Counted from the stretch's first letter, positions 1 through 8,822 are shown. The stretch is 64,000 nt of DNA from Peribacillus asahii (GCF_004006295.1 NZ_CP026095.1:2962001-3026000); one strand, 5' to 3'. Notes: generated from the letters alone by a model not told the origin. Numbers and translations are program-made.

Positions 1-143
<143 letters not shown>

Positions 144-189
144 TCACTATCTCCCCTGCATCTGTCCATAAGTAACTCTCACCAAAATG

Positions 190-636
190 TTATGATTTTT
201 GCTCAGCAGGTGGTTCATCTTTTTCCTCTGCTGTGTTTAAGCCTGGATTTTGTGCAGGCTGAGACGCTGATTTCGGTTTAGCTCCCTCATTGGGACTTTT
301 TTTACTTACCTTAGGTGTTTTTGTTGAGCTCTTCGTTTGTATTTCTTCTTTCTTTTGAGTCTTTAATAATATTTGTCCGATTCCTTCATCAGGATGCGGA
401 ATTACGTGAGCAGATATTAACACACCAACTCGAGCCGCTGCTTCCTTACCTGCTTCTATCGCTGCCTGAACGGCGCTTACATCTCCCTCAACGAGTACGG
501 TTACAAGAGCACCATCTACCTTTTCCTGTTTCACTAAGCGTACATCCGCCGATTTTACCATTGCATCCGCAGCCTCAATAGAGCCGATCAGCCCTCTCGT
601 TTCAATCATTCCTAATGCCTTAGCCAAACTTGCCAC
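190..636 (-). CDS. BMC-domain shell protein with a long charged C-terminal tail (EutM/EutK-like)
   Basis: Residues ~5-92 form a single BMC domain (ALGMIETRGLIGSIEAADAM is the typical start) that makes hexameric microcompartment shell tiles. It is followed by ~55 low-complexity residues rich in Lys, Glu, Ser, Pro and Gln. EutK of enterobacteria also has a C-terminal extension, but that one is a helix-turn-helix; here no fold is evident. The first possible start is GTG at 636, overlapping the end of eutN by 17 bp. A TTG three codons later (627) is better spaced from the AAAGGGG ribosome site and gives the usual MAKALGMIE start. It is the last recognised shell gene of the operon. Confidence 0.85.
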   Translation of the reverse strand: MASLAKALGMIETRGLIGSIEAADAMVKSADVRLVKQEKVDGALVTVLVEGDVSAVQAAIEAGKEAAARVGVLISAHVIPHPDEGIGQILLKTQKKEEIQTKSSTKTPKVSKKSPNEGAKPKSASQPAQNPGLNTAEEKDEPPAEQKS

Positions 637-904
637 CCCTTTCTACATCGACAGAATCAATAATCCCTATAATGATTGCGTCAATTGGTAATCTTGTTTC
701 CGACGTCATATTTGCAGACGCACTTCCTTTTGTGACCATTACTGCATCACCAATTCCTGCCCCGATACGGTCAACAGCAATAAATGGTGCATCCACAGCT
801 GATCCATCTGGAAGCTCAGGCTGAACAATTAAAAATTTCAGGGCCCGCAAATCGTCTTCTTTTCTTGTTGCCCAAACGTTACCAATTACCGTTCCCATTT
901 GCAT
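620..904 (-). CDS. eutN: Ethanolamine microcompartment vertex protein EutN
   Basis: This is a 94-residue EutN/CcmL-family protein whose start MGTVIGNVWATRK is diagnostic. Family members form pentamers that cap the vertices of the icosahedral microcompartment shell. I placed the start at the ATG giving MQMGTVIG because the AAAAGGGG ribosome site is nine bases upstream; two earlier in-frame ATGs sit too close to it or upstream of it. The 5' end overlaps the end of the preceding Eut-associated gene, implying translational coupling within the eut operon. Confidence 0.93.
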   Translation of the reverse strand: MQMGTVIGNVWATRKEDDLRALKFLIVQPELPDGSAVDAPFIAVDRIGAGIGDAVMVTKGSASANMTSETRLPIDAIIIGIIDSVDVERGGKFG

Positions 905-1583
905 GAACATCCACCCCTTTTGAATCAATCACACAGATGCTTTTCCCCAATTCCCGTGCTGTATCACGTGCTAAAGGGGTCACAATTGTTTTTTGACAAA
1001 TCATAATTTTTTCTTCCTTGCACTTTTTCACATCTGTTTGTGTTAAAAGCTTTTTAGTAGATGAAACCGGTTCATTAGTGTGGGACTGTTCCTCGTTTAA
1101 TGGCGATTGAATAAAAGATAAGAAAGATTCTACTTTTACCCCAAACTTTTTCAACGTCTCTTTATACTGAAGCAAGTGGGAAATATATTCCCTGTTAATC
1201 ATCACTCGATTATCTCCAAGAATGATTCTTCCCAAAGAAGTGGAGGGAATCAAAGAAATTGGGACTCCAGCTAAAATATATCGAGCTAATAGTTTGCTTT
1301 CATGGGTATCCGTAATACCAACTGCCCCTTTCACAAGCAAATCTTGTGTGGCATCTAAAAAAATAACTGCTTTAGCAGTTTCGGGAAAATCACTTTCATT
1401 CGCATCGTTATAAATTACATTCCATTTCGTTTCGAGTTTTATCAATTGAGAAGGGTCTAAATCTTGCACACCCTTCACAATTAATAAATCCGGTTTGGGT
1501 TTTGCACTTTCCCAAATCGTTGCCATGTCAAGCTTTTTTAACACCTCAACAACGATTTGGTCAATTAGTGTCCGATCCATCAT
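879..1583 (-). CDS. Ethanolamine-utilization-associated protein of unknown function (TIGR02536-like)
   Basis: This 234-residue protein begins with an amphipathic helix (LIDQIVVEVLKKLD) that looks like a microcompartment encapsulation peptide. Residues ~30-150 form an alpha/beta region with no catalytic motif I recognise. The C-terminus carries KKLLTQTDVKKC and TPLARDTARELGKSI, a motif shared by several BMC-associated proteins including EutT and EutQ relatives. I assign it to the uncharacterised Eut-locus family by recall of these motifs and by position; no biochemical role is claimed. Its ATG overlaps the pduL stop (ATGA), so translation is probably coupled. Confidence 0.65.
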   Translation of the reverse strand: MMDRTLIDQIVVEVLKKLDMATIWESAKPKPDLLIVKGVQDLDPSQLIKLETKWNVIYNDANESDFPETAKAVIFLDATQDLLVKGAVGITDTHESKLLARYILAGVPISLIPSTSLGRIILGDNRVMINREYISHLLQYKETLKKFGVKVESFLSFIQSPLNEEQSHTNEPVSSTKKLLTQTDVKKCKEEKIMICQKTIVTPLARDTARELGKSICVIDSKGVDVHANGNGNW

Positions 1584-2233
1584 AACGATTCTTCATATTT
1601 ATATAGGTGCCCTATTGCACCTCCTGAAATATGCCCCGCATTAGCTTCATCTGTATCAATATGCATTTCAAGTTTATATCTTGGAGATACACGAATTAAC
1701 ACTTTTTCAAATGTGACAGGCCGCTCATTGTCTATTGTAATCCGAACATATTCACCATTTTCTATGCCATATGATGTTGCATCGTCCGGTGACATATGAA
1801 TATGGGCTTGGGCAATGATTAAGCCTTCTTTTTTATATAAGCTGCCCTTTGGCCCTACTAGTGTAATAGGAGCGGAACCTTTAAGATCACCCGATTCACG
1901 TAATGGCGGTTTCACACCAAGCTTAACAGAATCTGTATTGCTAACTTCCACCTGGGTTATATTACGCGCAGGACCAAGAATCCTCACTTTTTCAATGCTT
2001 CCTCTTGGACCTGCGATTGTAATGGTTTCGTTAGCAGCAAATTGACCTGGTTGCGATAAATCTGCCTTTTTTGTCAACTCATAGCCCTCACCAAAAAGAG
2101 CTTCTAAGTCGCTTTTACTTAAGTGACAATGTCGGGCAGATACAGCCATAGGGACTGAATTATTTTTAGAGGTGCTTTTCCCCAATTTCTGCAAAACCTC
2201 TTCTACAATCAATTGAATGGCTTGTTGATTCAT
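1580..2233 (-). CDS. pduL: Microcompartment phosphotransacylase PduL (EutD role)
   Basis: This 217-residue PduL-family phosphate acyltransferase converts acetyl-CoA made by EutE into acetyl phosphate and recycles CoA inside the compartment. The N-terminal helix (residues 1-19, IQLIVEEVLQKLG) is a classic encapsulation peptide. The two PduL halves follow, with the zinc-binding signatures SARHCHLS (~residue 31) and QAHIHMS (~140) plus a C-terminal His-rich segment (HIDTDEANAGH). An AGGAG ribosome site precedes the ATG. Firmicute eut loci commonly use PduL in place of the enterobacterial EutD-type Pta, consistent with the neighbours. Confidence 0.92.
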   Translation of the reverse strand: MNQQAIQLIVEEVLQKLGKSTSKNNSVPMAVSARHCHLSKSDLEALFGEGYELTKKADLSQPGQFAANETITIAGPRGSIEKVRILGPARNITQVEVSNTDSVKLGVKPPLRESGDLKGSAPITLVGPKGSLYKKEGLIIAQAHIHMSPDDATSYGIENGEYVRITIDNERPVTFEKVLIRVSPRYKLEMHIDTDEANAGHISGGAIGHLYKYEESL

Positions 2234-2258
2234 GTCTTATACTCCTAACGTACCTGAC

Positions 2259-2552
2259 TTAAAGTTCAATATCCAATTTTGGCAAAATGCTTTCCAATTC
2301 GTTATGAGGGCGTGGAATGACATGGACGGAAAGAACTTCTCCGACACGCTGGGCTGCTGCTGCACCAGAATCAGTTGCCGCTTTTACAGCACCTACATCA
2401 CCGCGTACTAGAACGGTTACGATGCCGCCGCCCACATGAACTTTACCAACTAAATGTACGTTCGCAGCCTTTACCATTGCGTCTGCAGCCTCAACTGATG
2501 CTACTAATCCTTTTGTTTCAATCATTCCTAATGCTGTTAATTCTCTTGTCAT
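2259..2552 (-). CDS. eutM: Major microcompartment hexameric shell protein EutM
   Basis: This 97-residue single BMC-domain protein starts [15 protein letters not shown] and continues with the conserved [11 protein letters not shown] and [11 protein letters not shown] segments. Its length is typical for EutM/PduA-type hexamers that tile the shell facets and provide the central pore. The ATG has an AGGAGG ribosome site. It lies between eutE and pduL in the same transcript. Confidence 0.94.
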   Translation of the reverse strand: MTRELTALGMIETKGLVASVEAADAMVKAANVHLVGKVHVGGGIVTVLVRGDVGAVKAATDSGAAAAQRVGEVLSVHVIPRPHNELESILPKLDIEL

Positions 2553-2568
2553 TGTCTATTCCTCCTAA

Positions 2569-4101
2569 TTAGTTCGTTTGATATTTTTTTACTACTTGGT
2601 TTACCATTTCTGCAATCACCTGTGAATCCATTGGGACTTGAGGCTTCAATTGATCCATAATTTGCTCAACGATTTCGGTTACATTCGGCTTTGATTTTGG
2701 ATCCTTTAAAACCGATGAACTTTGTTGAGATGGTTTAGGAATAGAAGCTTCTTTAATACCGTAAGCCATTCTCTTAATATTTATTAAGTGGCGGGCAGTT
2801 ACATTGTCGGAAGTAATGTTACCTCCGAATGAACCGCAGCCGAGCGTGAAGGAAGGCATCAGACCTGTTGTTGCTCCCACAGCTCCAATTGAAGAAAGAG
2901 TATTCACCATAAGCCTTGAGACAGGCATTTCAAGAGCAAACTCTTTCGCGACGCTATCGTCATTCGTGTGAAGAGATAGGCTATGCCCTCTTCCCCCGAG
3001 ATTTAACAATCTTAAGCATAATTCTTTTGCTTCCTCATAATTATCAGCCGTGTACAGCGGGAATATCGGTGAAAGCTTTTCAATGGAAAATGGAATGTCT
3101 TTTCCTATTAAAGTCTCTTCTGCAATCAGAACTCTCGTATCAGAAGGAACCGAAATCCCAGCCATTTCAGCAATCTTGATGGCACTTTGACCTACAATGT
3201 CTGGATTTAATTTTCCTGGTACAGGAGAGATGACTTTTTCCATAACCACTTTTTCTTCCTCATTCAAGAAGTAGGAACCTTGGTTTTTCAGCTCTCTTAC
3301 GGCCATTTGCTTAACATTTCGATCTACAACGATTGCTTGCTCTGTGGCACAAATGGTTCCGTTATCGAACGTTTTACTGTCTACAATCATTTTTATGGCC
3401 TGTGGAACGTTCGCAGTTTTTTCGATGTAGACAGGAACATTGCCCGGGCCTACACCATAAGCAGGCTTACCTGAGCTGTAAGCTGCTCGAACTAAGGCTC
3501 CTCCGCCCGTTGCTAATATTAAATTTACGTCCCTATGCTTCATTAATTCGTTTGTTGCCGCCATGGAAGGCTTTGAGATCCAACCGATCAGTCCTTCTGG
3601 TGCACCTGCTTCTATAGCAGCGTGCAAACAGATTTTAAGCGCCTCCACCGTACATTTCACCGCACGGGGATGCGGACTCACAACCATCGCATTTCTTGTT
3701 TTTAGTGCAATTAATGTTTTGAAAATGGCAGTTGAGGTCGGGTTCGTTGTTGGAATAATACCTGCAATCACTCCGAAAGGATAAGCAACTTCCATGACTT
3801 TATTTACTTGGTCTTCGTTGATAATCCCAACCGTTTTTTCGTCTTTAATCGATTCATAAACTGCCCGGGAACCTGTTTCGTTTTTGATTTTTTTGTGTTC
3901 CACGATACCCATTCTCGTTTCTTCCACAGCCATTTGGGCTAACTCTTGTGATTTTGCAAATGCGGCATCTGCAACCCGCTTCACAATTTCATCTACTTGG
4001 GCTTGAGAAAAAGCTAGATATTTTTGTTGTGCTTCTTTCGCTTTTTGTACCGCATCCCGCATCTCTTGTATCGATTGAAGATCATAATCAAAATTCACCA
4101 A
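2569..4101 (-). CDS. eutE: Acetaldehyde dehydrogenase (CoA-acylating) EutE
   Basis: It oxidises acetaldehyde released by ethanolamine ammonia-lyase to acetyl-CoA with NAD+. The aldehyde dehydrogenase fold is clear: IPTTNPTSTAIFKTLIALK, the glycine-rich ATGGGALVRAAYSSGKP and the catalytic cysteine in NGTICATEQ. I chose TTG at 4101 because AAGGAG lies seven bases upstream; an upstream TTG at 4158 overlaps eutL and lacks such a site. The protein is longer than E. coli EutE (467 residues) because of a ~60-residue C-terminal extension. That extension holds two short amphipathic helices (VTEIVEQIMDQLKPQ and VIAEMVNQVVKKY) that resemble encapsulation peptides, normally found at the N-terminus. Confidence 0.93.
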   Translation of the reverse strand: MVNFDYDLQSIQEMRDAVQKAKEAQQKYLAFSQAQVDEIVKRVADAAFAKSQELAQMAVEETRMGIVEHKKIKNETGSRAVYESIKDEKTVGIINEDQVNKVMEVAYPFGVIAGIIPTTNPTSTAIFKTLIALKTRNAMVVSPHPRAVKCTVEALKICLHAAIEAGAPEGLIGWISKPSMAATNELMKHRDVNLILATGGGALVRAAYSSGKPAYGVGPGNVPVYIEKTANVPQAIKMIVDSKTFDNGTICATEQAIVVDRNVKQMAVRELKNQGSYFLNEEEKVVMEKVISPVPGKLNPDIVGQSAIKIAEMAGISVPSDTRVLIAEETLIGKDIPFSIEKLSPIFPLYTADNYEEAKELCLRLLNLGGRGHSLSLHTNDDSVAKEFALEMPVSRLMVNTLSSIGAVGATTGLMPSFTLGCGSFGGNITSDNVTARHLINIKRMAYGIKEASIPKPSQQSSSVLKDPKSKPNVTEIVEQIMDQLKPQVPMDSQVIAEMVNQVVKKYQTN

Positions 4102-4132
4102 TGACACGCTCCTTTCTAAATTGTTCAAAAGA

Positions 4133-4780
4133 TCAATATTGAATTGGATTTCTGGCAATGTTTAAAATGGCTTCCCGAAAAGCATCTGCTGCTGCTTGAC
4201 AAGCTGATTGAGATCCAGTGAGTAATCCCCCACCAAAGTTTGTTTCAGATGGTGGTCCAAAAAACTTTACTAGTTCTACATCAGCCGCCTTTAAAGCAAC
4301 GTCAAGTCCATACACAGCTTCCAGAGGGGGAGCAATTAAATAGGCAAGTGGCTCACCTTGGTCAATTCCTGCTTCCTTTGAGAGATAGGTCCCGGATCTT
4401 GCAACAACATGTGCATAAAAAGCATGGCTTTTATCCCCATTTACCGCTTCAAAGTACGCAGCAGATTCGACTACTTGAAAAACTGCGTCCATCCCGCTTT
4501 TGACTTCATCAGGATTGGAACCGGCCAAAACGCCAATCATTTCACCTGAAAACGGACCTGAAGCATGTGCGGCCCCTGCATAAAACGATCGTCCATATAC
4601 GACCTCTACGTCCGCTTTTTTTGTTGCCTCATCTAATGCGGTGTATCCGATATCATCAATCGTCGATGTAAAGATGGCTAAGCTTCTATAACGGGGCTCT
4701 AGCTTAAATTGTTCGGCTAGTGCAGGATCGACGTTTGGGATCAGACGAACAGCTAAAATCTCAGCATGAATACGTTCCAA
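4133..4780 (-). CDS. eutL: Ethanolamine microcompartment trimeric shell protein EutL
   Basis: This ~215-residue tandem-BMC-domain protein has the family start IHAEILAVRLIPNVDPALAE. EutL forms pseudohexameric trimers with a gated pore proposed to pass cofactors. I preferred the TTG at 4780, seven bases after AAGGAG, over a GTG two codons earlier (4786) that is only two bases from it. The stop overlaps the 5' end of the longest possible eutE reading frame. Directly downstream of eutC in the operon. Confidence 0.92.
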   Translation of the reverse strand: MERIHAEILAVRLIPNVDPALAEQFKLEPRYRSLAIFTSTIDDIGYTALDEATKKADVEVVYGRSFYAGAAHASGPFSGEMIGVLAGSNPDEVKSGMDAVFQVVESAAYFEAVNGDKSHAFYAHVVARSGTYLSKEAGIDQGEPLAYLIAPPLEAVYGLDVALKAADVELVKFFGPPSETNFGGGLLTGSQSACQAAADAFREAILNIARNPIQY

Positions 4781-4798
4781 AGTCACTCTCCTTCCCCC

Positions 4799-5848
4799 CT
4801 ATCGTTCCTTTTTAACAAGCGATACTCCGCTGGCCTCATATTTCAATACCTTTTGAATCACAGTGCCAAGGTATGCACCTGCCTCAACAGGTGGAATACC
4901 GCCTTTGTGGATATTTGAGACGACCATTCGCTCAGCTTCAATCGTTCCTCTCCTTGGCTCATAGCATAAATAAGCACTCAAGGATTCAGCACTTATTAGT
5001 CCTGGACGCTCTCCAATTAATAAAATAACGACCTTCGGCTGAAGAAGTTCGCCGACATCATCCATGACAGCTACTCTGCCCTTTTCGATGTAAAAAGGCG
5101 TTCCCATATTGAGCCCCGCACTTCTCAAAGATTGTTGAAGTGATAAATACACATCCTCTAAATTTGCATCTATAGCCTTTGAGCTCAATCCATCGGAGAC
5201 GATCACTTGAACAGTTGGTGCTTTCTCACATCTTTGTTCAATCATTTTTTTCGCTTCATCTGATAGTTTTCGACCGTAATCCGGACGACGGATATATACC
5301 TCTTTATCCGTCACTTTTGTATTGACTTTAAAAAGATCCAATCGATTTAAAAGCTCATCGTTTACATCTCCGTATACAGCATCCACCGCTGCCGCATGGT
5401 CAAAGCGGAACTTTAACCAAGTATCTGTTCTTGGACGCAAACCGGCTCTTCCGATACCGATTCTTGCAGGAGTTTTGCTCATAAGGATTTCGAGCTCTTC
5501 TTTGTTGACCGGATTTCTAACTCCGGTTATTTTTTCTCCAGACTTGACAGGTTTCTTTTCTTTCTGCTGCATTGTTGCCTGGCTTATAACCGGATTAGAC
5601 TGTTTCATGTCGTTATGCTTTCGGAACTTGACAAGCGCCTGCTCGGAGTCAACCACACTACTTTCCAACATTTCTATCGGAAGAGAAGAATCTACATGGC
5701 AGTTACTAGAGCTGGATGTATGGTTCCAAAACTTAACTCCTCTATTCGCTGACTTAGCTGCCTCTGTGGTACTCACTAGCGAACTTGGCTGTGATTGTAA
5801 TTTTTCAACAACCAATCTTGTTATTTCCTCTATTAGCTCAGGATTCAT
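4799..5848 (-). CDS. eutC: Ethanolamine ammonia-lyase small subunit EutC with extended N-terminus
   Basis: EutC with EutB forms adenosylcobalamin-dependent ethanolamine ammonia-lyase, which splits ethanolamine to acetaldehyde and ammonia. The conserved core begins around residue 128 (IGIGRAGLRPRTDTWLKFRF, DHAAAVDAVYGDV) and ends with PPVEAGAYLG. The N-terminal ~120 residues are unusual: an amphipathic helix (NPELIEEITRLVVEKLQ) resembling an encapsulation peptide, then a Ser/Lys-rich low-complexity linker. The protein is therefore ~350 residues against 295 in E. coli. The ATG at 5848 sits eight bases after GGAGG; the in-frame GTG at 5857 is too close to it. Confidence 0.94.
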   Translation of the reverse strand: MNPELIEEITRLVVEKLQSQPSSLVSTTEAAKSANRGVKFWNHTSSSSNCHVDSSLPIEMLESSVVDSEQALVKFRKHNDMKQSNPVISQATMQQKEKKPVKSGEKITGVRNPVNKEELEILMSKTPARIGIGRAGLRPRTDTWLKFRFDHAAAVDAVYGDVNDELLNRLDLFKVNTKVTDKEVYIRRPDYGRKLSDEAKKMIEQRCEKAPTVQVIVSDGLSSKAIDANLEDVYLSLQQSLRSAGLNMGTPFYIEKGRVAVMDDVGELLQPKVVILLIGERPGLISAESLSAYLCYEPRRGTIEAERMVVSNIHKGGIPPVEAGAYLGTVIQKVLKYEASGVSLVKKER

Positions 5849-5860
5849 CTTATCCACCTC

Positions 5861-7225
5861 CTATCGTGTAAAAATGGTCGGATCTCCTGCTCGTGTACTC
5901 AACTTGCCTTGTTCAAAAATCCCCATTTTCTCAAGCCATTCTTCAAATAGCGGGGCAGGCCGTTTATTCAGCGTTTGCCTTAACGTAGCGACGTCGTGAT
6001 AGCTCATGGATTGGTAATTTAACATACAGTCATCGCCCATCGGTGTCGCTATGATAAAATTCACGCCTGCAGCTGTTAGTAAAACACCTAAATCTTCAAT
6101 GTCGTTTTGATCAGCTTTAATGTGGTTTGTATAACAAATATCCACACCCATTGGAATTCCGTGCATTTTAGCCATAAAGTGATCTTCTAAACCTGCACGA
6201 ATGACTTGTTTGTTGTTATACAAATACTCTGGACCGATAAACCCAACAACCGTATTCACAATATATGGATCGTAATAACGGGCAAATCCGTAATTACGCG
6301 ACTCTAACGTCACTTGGTCAATGCCAAAATGGGCTTCTGCTGATAGTTCAGACCCTTGGCCTGTCTCAAAGTACAAACGCTGAGGCCCTGTCCCCGTTCC
6401 GAGAGTTTTTGCTAATTCTCCAGCTTCTTCTAAAAGAGAGGCTGAAATACCGAAAGAACGGTTCGCTGCTTCTGTCCCTGCGATGCTTTGGAAAATCATA
6501 TCAGCAGGCGCCCCTTGTTCAATCGCCTTCATTTGTGTTGTAACATGGGCTAACACGCAGTTTTGAGTCGGGATCCCCCAATCTTGAATAAAATCCTGTG
6601 TTGCATGCAGCAGTCGTTTTACACTCTCGACCGAATCATCGACCGGGTTAATCCCGATAACCGCATCTCCAATTCCGTAAGAAAGACCCTCTTTCAATGA
6701 AGCAATCATGCCTTCTACATTATCGGTAGGATGGTTTGGCTGAAGTCTGGATGCCAAAACACCCTTCTGACCTATCGTAATATTGCACTTTGTTAAAATT
6801 TCTAGTTTGTTTGCTGCATGGACCAAATCAAGATTAGACATAAGCTTAGCAACCGCGGCAATCATCTCACTGTTTAAACCTAGGCTGATTCTTTTTAAGT
6901 TTTCTCCAGTTGTTCCGTCACTTAAGATATACTCTCGAAGCTCTGCAACCGACCAGTTTTTAATGGATTGATAGATTGGCTCATTTATTTGACTTTCAAT
7001 AATACGGGAGACCTCATCTTCCTCGGATGGGAGCATTGGATTTTCACGAATATCAGAAAGAGTCAGCAGGCTTAACACTTCTTTTGCAGCAATTCGCTCT
7101 TGCACAGTCTCTGCCGCAATTCCAGCTAAGCGATCACCAGACTTTTCTTCATTCGCTTTAGCAAACAAATCTTTTAATGTTGAAAACTGATACACAGTTC
7201 CTAAGTAATTTGTACTTAACTTCAA
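5861..7225 (-). CDS. eutB: Ethanolamine ammonia-lyase large subunit EutB
   Basis: This 454-residue (beta/alpha)8-barrel catalytic subunit of adenosylcobalamin-dependent ethanolamine ammonia-lyase has the expected length. Typical segments include KCNITIGQKGVLASRLQPNH, GDAVIGINPVDDS and ETGQGSELSAEAHFG. It starts with TTG after a strong AAAGGAGG site. It lies 17 bp after eutA and 12 bp before eutC, matching the fixed eutA-eutB-eutC order. Substrate and cofactor binding need EutC, the next gene. Confidence 0.97.
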   Translation of the reverse strand: MKLSTNYLGTVYQFSTLKDLFAKANEEKSGDRLAGIAAETVQERIAAKEVLSLLTLSDIRENPMLPSEEDEVSRIIESQINEPIYQSIKNWSVAELREYILSDGTTGENLKRISLGLNSEMIAAVAKLMSNLDLVHAANKLEILTKCNITIGQKGVLASRLQPNHPTDNVEGMIASLKEGLSYGIGDAVIGINPVDDSVESVKRLLHATQDFIQDWGIPTQNCVLAHVTTQMKAIEQGAPADMIFQSIAGTEAANRSFGISASLLEEAGELAKTLGTGTGPQRLYFETGQGSELSAEAHFGIDQVTLESRNYGFARYYDPYIVNTVVGFIGPEYLYNNKQVIRAGLEDHFMAKMHGIPMGVDICYTNHIKADQNDIEDLGVLLTAAGVNFIIATPMGDDCMLNYQSMSYHDVATLRQTLNKRPAPLFEEWLEKMGIFEQGKLSTRAGDPTIFTR

Positions 7226-7242
7226 CTGTGAGTCCTCCTTTC

Positions 7243-8688
7243 TTATTTGTGGAATGTTAAAGTTTTGATAACGACAGGTACAACGCTTGTTTCCAGCAAT
7301 GTCCCAATATCTAAATAGTCACCATGTTCCACTTTAATTTGGTCAATGCAAATGACATTTTGTGTCGGATCCTGAGCATAAAGTGTTTGCCCAAGTACTT
7401 TGGCGTGATCGCTTTCTAATACAATCACTAGAGGCTTGTCATGCCTCGTCTTTTGTGTCATTGCTTGTAATAAAGAAGCTGCCAGCTGCTGGATATCCCG
7501 GAAACCTAAATGGGGAAACTCCGTTAAATACAGGGCAAAATTTTGACCTTCATGTTGCGGATCATACATTTCAATCGCTTCTGTTACGGCATTCGCTAAC
7601 TTATCGATTCCAGTCTGAAATTCGTATTCAAAATGAACTTGATAAACAGGTAAATTTCGAACCGGCAATTCTTTGCTATCAACTTGTATCGTTGCTCCGC
7701 TAATTTCGGTCGTTTGTGTGCCTGCCCCTAAAACCGTTGCCCGAACTGTTTCTTCCGGCTCAATCCATCGCCACATCGCTAGATTCGTATTTTTTTTAAT
7801 AGAAGCTGCTAACATCATTCCAATATCATCGTATTGGACTGCTTCGGGAGAACGGTTCTCGTATTGATAGATACATTCACTAATCCCTCCTGAAAACATA
7901 ATGGCGTCAATATCTTCTGTCCAATCTGGTTCATGTCCTAAAAGAAGAGCATGATCCTCTTTTAAAAGTGCCCGTTTTAACATGCGTGACACTACTTCAG
8001 CCATGTAATCCGTGATTGCTTTCATATCTTTCTCTGCGGGTCGATCTCCTTCAGTGGTGGCTGCTCCCCATTGCTGAAGCACTTTTTTGACAGATGGCGA
8101 GATACTATGAATTCTATCTCCTGCAAACTCTACTAATCTGCCGCCTATATGCAAGGTACAAGTTCCACAGAGTCTGCCTGATTTGTAGACTGCAACGTTA
8201 GCAGTGCCGCCCCCAATGTCTATATTTGCAATAGTCTTTCCGGTTTTTTTCGAGTATTGATAAGCACCAGATCCCTTTGCAGCGATAATACTTTCCAAGT
8301 CAGGACCTGCTGTTGCAACAAGAAATTCACCAGCGTGGCTGGATAGATGATGGATCATCTCTTCGGCATTCTTTTTCGTAGCCGTTTCACCTGTAATGAT
8401 GACAGCGCCTGTTTTAATATCTTGGAGCTGAATCCCCGCTTTTTCATATTCCTTTTTAACTAATGTTTCCACTGCTGCGATATCAATAGTCGTTGGGGAC
8501 AGGAGAGGTGTTCGATAAATGGGACTGCGATGGATGACCTCTTTATCGACAATCTCAATACGCGGCATATGCGTTCCCCCAGCCAGATTCATGAGTGAGA
8601 ACTTACTTATGACAAGTTTCGTTGTACTCGTCCCAATATCAATCCCCGCACTGAATATATCTTCTTTTTGTGGATCATAACGATTCAT
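7243..8688 (-). CDS. eutA: Ethanolamine ammonia-lyase reactivating factor EutA
   Basis: This 481-residue ATPase of the actin/Hsp70-like superfamily exchanges damaged cobalamin on EutBC for fresh adenosylcobalamin. Visible signatures are the phosphate-binding FSAGIDIGTSTTKLV at residues ~12-25, the second phosphate loop NIDIGGGTANVAVY (~175) and the adenosine-binding MFSGGISECIY (~270). It is the first gene after the second antitermination element, so its expression and that of all downstream shell and enzyme genes should depend on EutV. Confidence 0.95.
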   Translation of the reverse strand: MNRYDPQKEDIFSAGIDIGTSTTKLVISKFSLMNLAGGTHMPRIEIVDKEVIHRSPIYRTPLLSPTTIDIAAVETLVKKEYEKAGIQLQDIKTGAVIITGETATKKNAEEMIHHLSSHAGEFLVATAGPDLESIIAAKGSGAYQYSKKTGKTIANIDIGGGTANVAVYKSGRLCGTCTLHIGGRLVEFAGDRIHSISPSVKKVLQQWGAATTEGDRPAEKDMKAITDYMAEVVSRMLKRALLKEDHALLLGHEPDWTEDIDAIMFSGGISECIYQYENRSPEAVQYDDIGMMLAASIKKNTNLAMWRWIEPEETVRATVLGAGTQTTEISGATIQVDSKELPVRNLPVYQVHFEYEFQTGIDKLANAVTEAIEMYDPQHEGQNFALYLTEFPHLGFRDIQQLAASLLQAMTQKTRHDKPLVIVLESDHAKVLGQTLYAQDPTQNVICIDQIKVEHGDYLDIGTLLETSVVPVVIKTLTFHK

Positions 8689-8705
8689 GCCCCCATCTCC
8701 CCAAT

Positions 8706-8759
8706 AAAAAAAGACGCCTCATACGAACGATCCGACTTGAAATCGTTGTATAAGGCGCC
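8706..8759 (-). terminator. Intrinsic terminator in the eutA leader
   Basis: On the minus strand a GC-rich stem pairs GGCGCCTTATAC with GTATGAGGCGTC (G-U wobbles allowed). It is extended by AACGAT/ATCGTT and followed by seven T residues, lying 18 bp before the eutA start. Its 5' arm overlaps the hairpin at 8753-8766, so the two structures exclude one another. Read as the OFF state of the leader between eutP and eutA. Confidence 0.85.
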
Positions 8760-8766
8760 TTTGCCT
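8753..8766 (-). promoter_or_regulatory. Putative EutV (ANTAR) binding hairpin before eutA
   Basis: Read on the minus strand, AGGC-AAAGGC-GCCT folds into a 4-bp stem with a six-base loop having A at position 1 and G at position 4, the pattern described for ANTAR-domain RNA targets. It consumes the 5' arm of the terminator at 8706-8759, so protein-stabilised folding would let transcription continue into eutA. Known EutV targets contain two such hairpins; I could not find a convincing first hairpin upstream here. Confidence 0.65.
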
Positions 8767-8822
8767 GTAAATTTTATTGTATAAACATAATATAAAATAT
8801 ATTCTGCCTTTTGTAAAGGGTT

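Noticed and set aside
5322..5999. Open 225-codon frame on the plus strand opposite eutC
   Set aside because: It is the complement of a well-supported eutC coding region, has no ribosome site and no recognisable family; treated as a shadow.
8767..8822. First hairpin of a paired EutV site before eutA
   Set aside because: AT-rich stems such as AATATA/TATATT exist, but none has the A1..G4 hexaloop, so it is not annotated.
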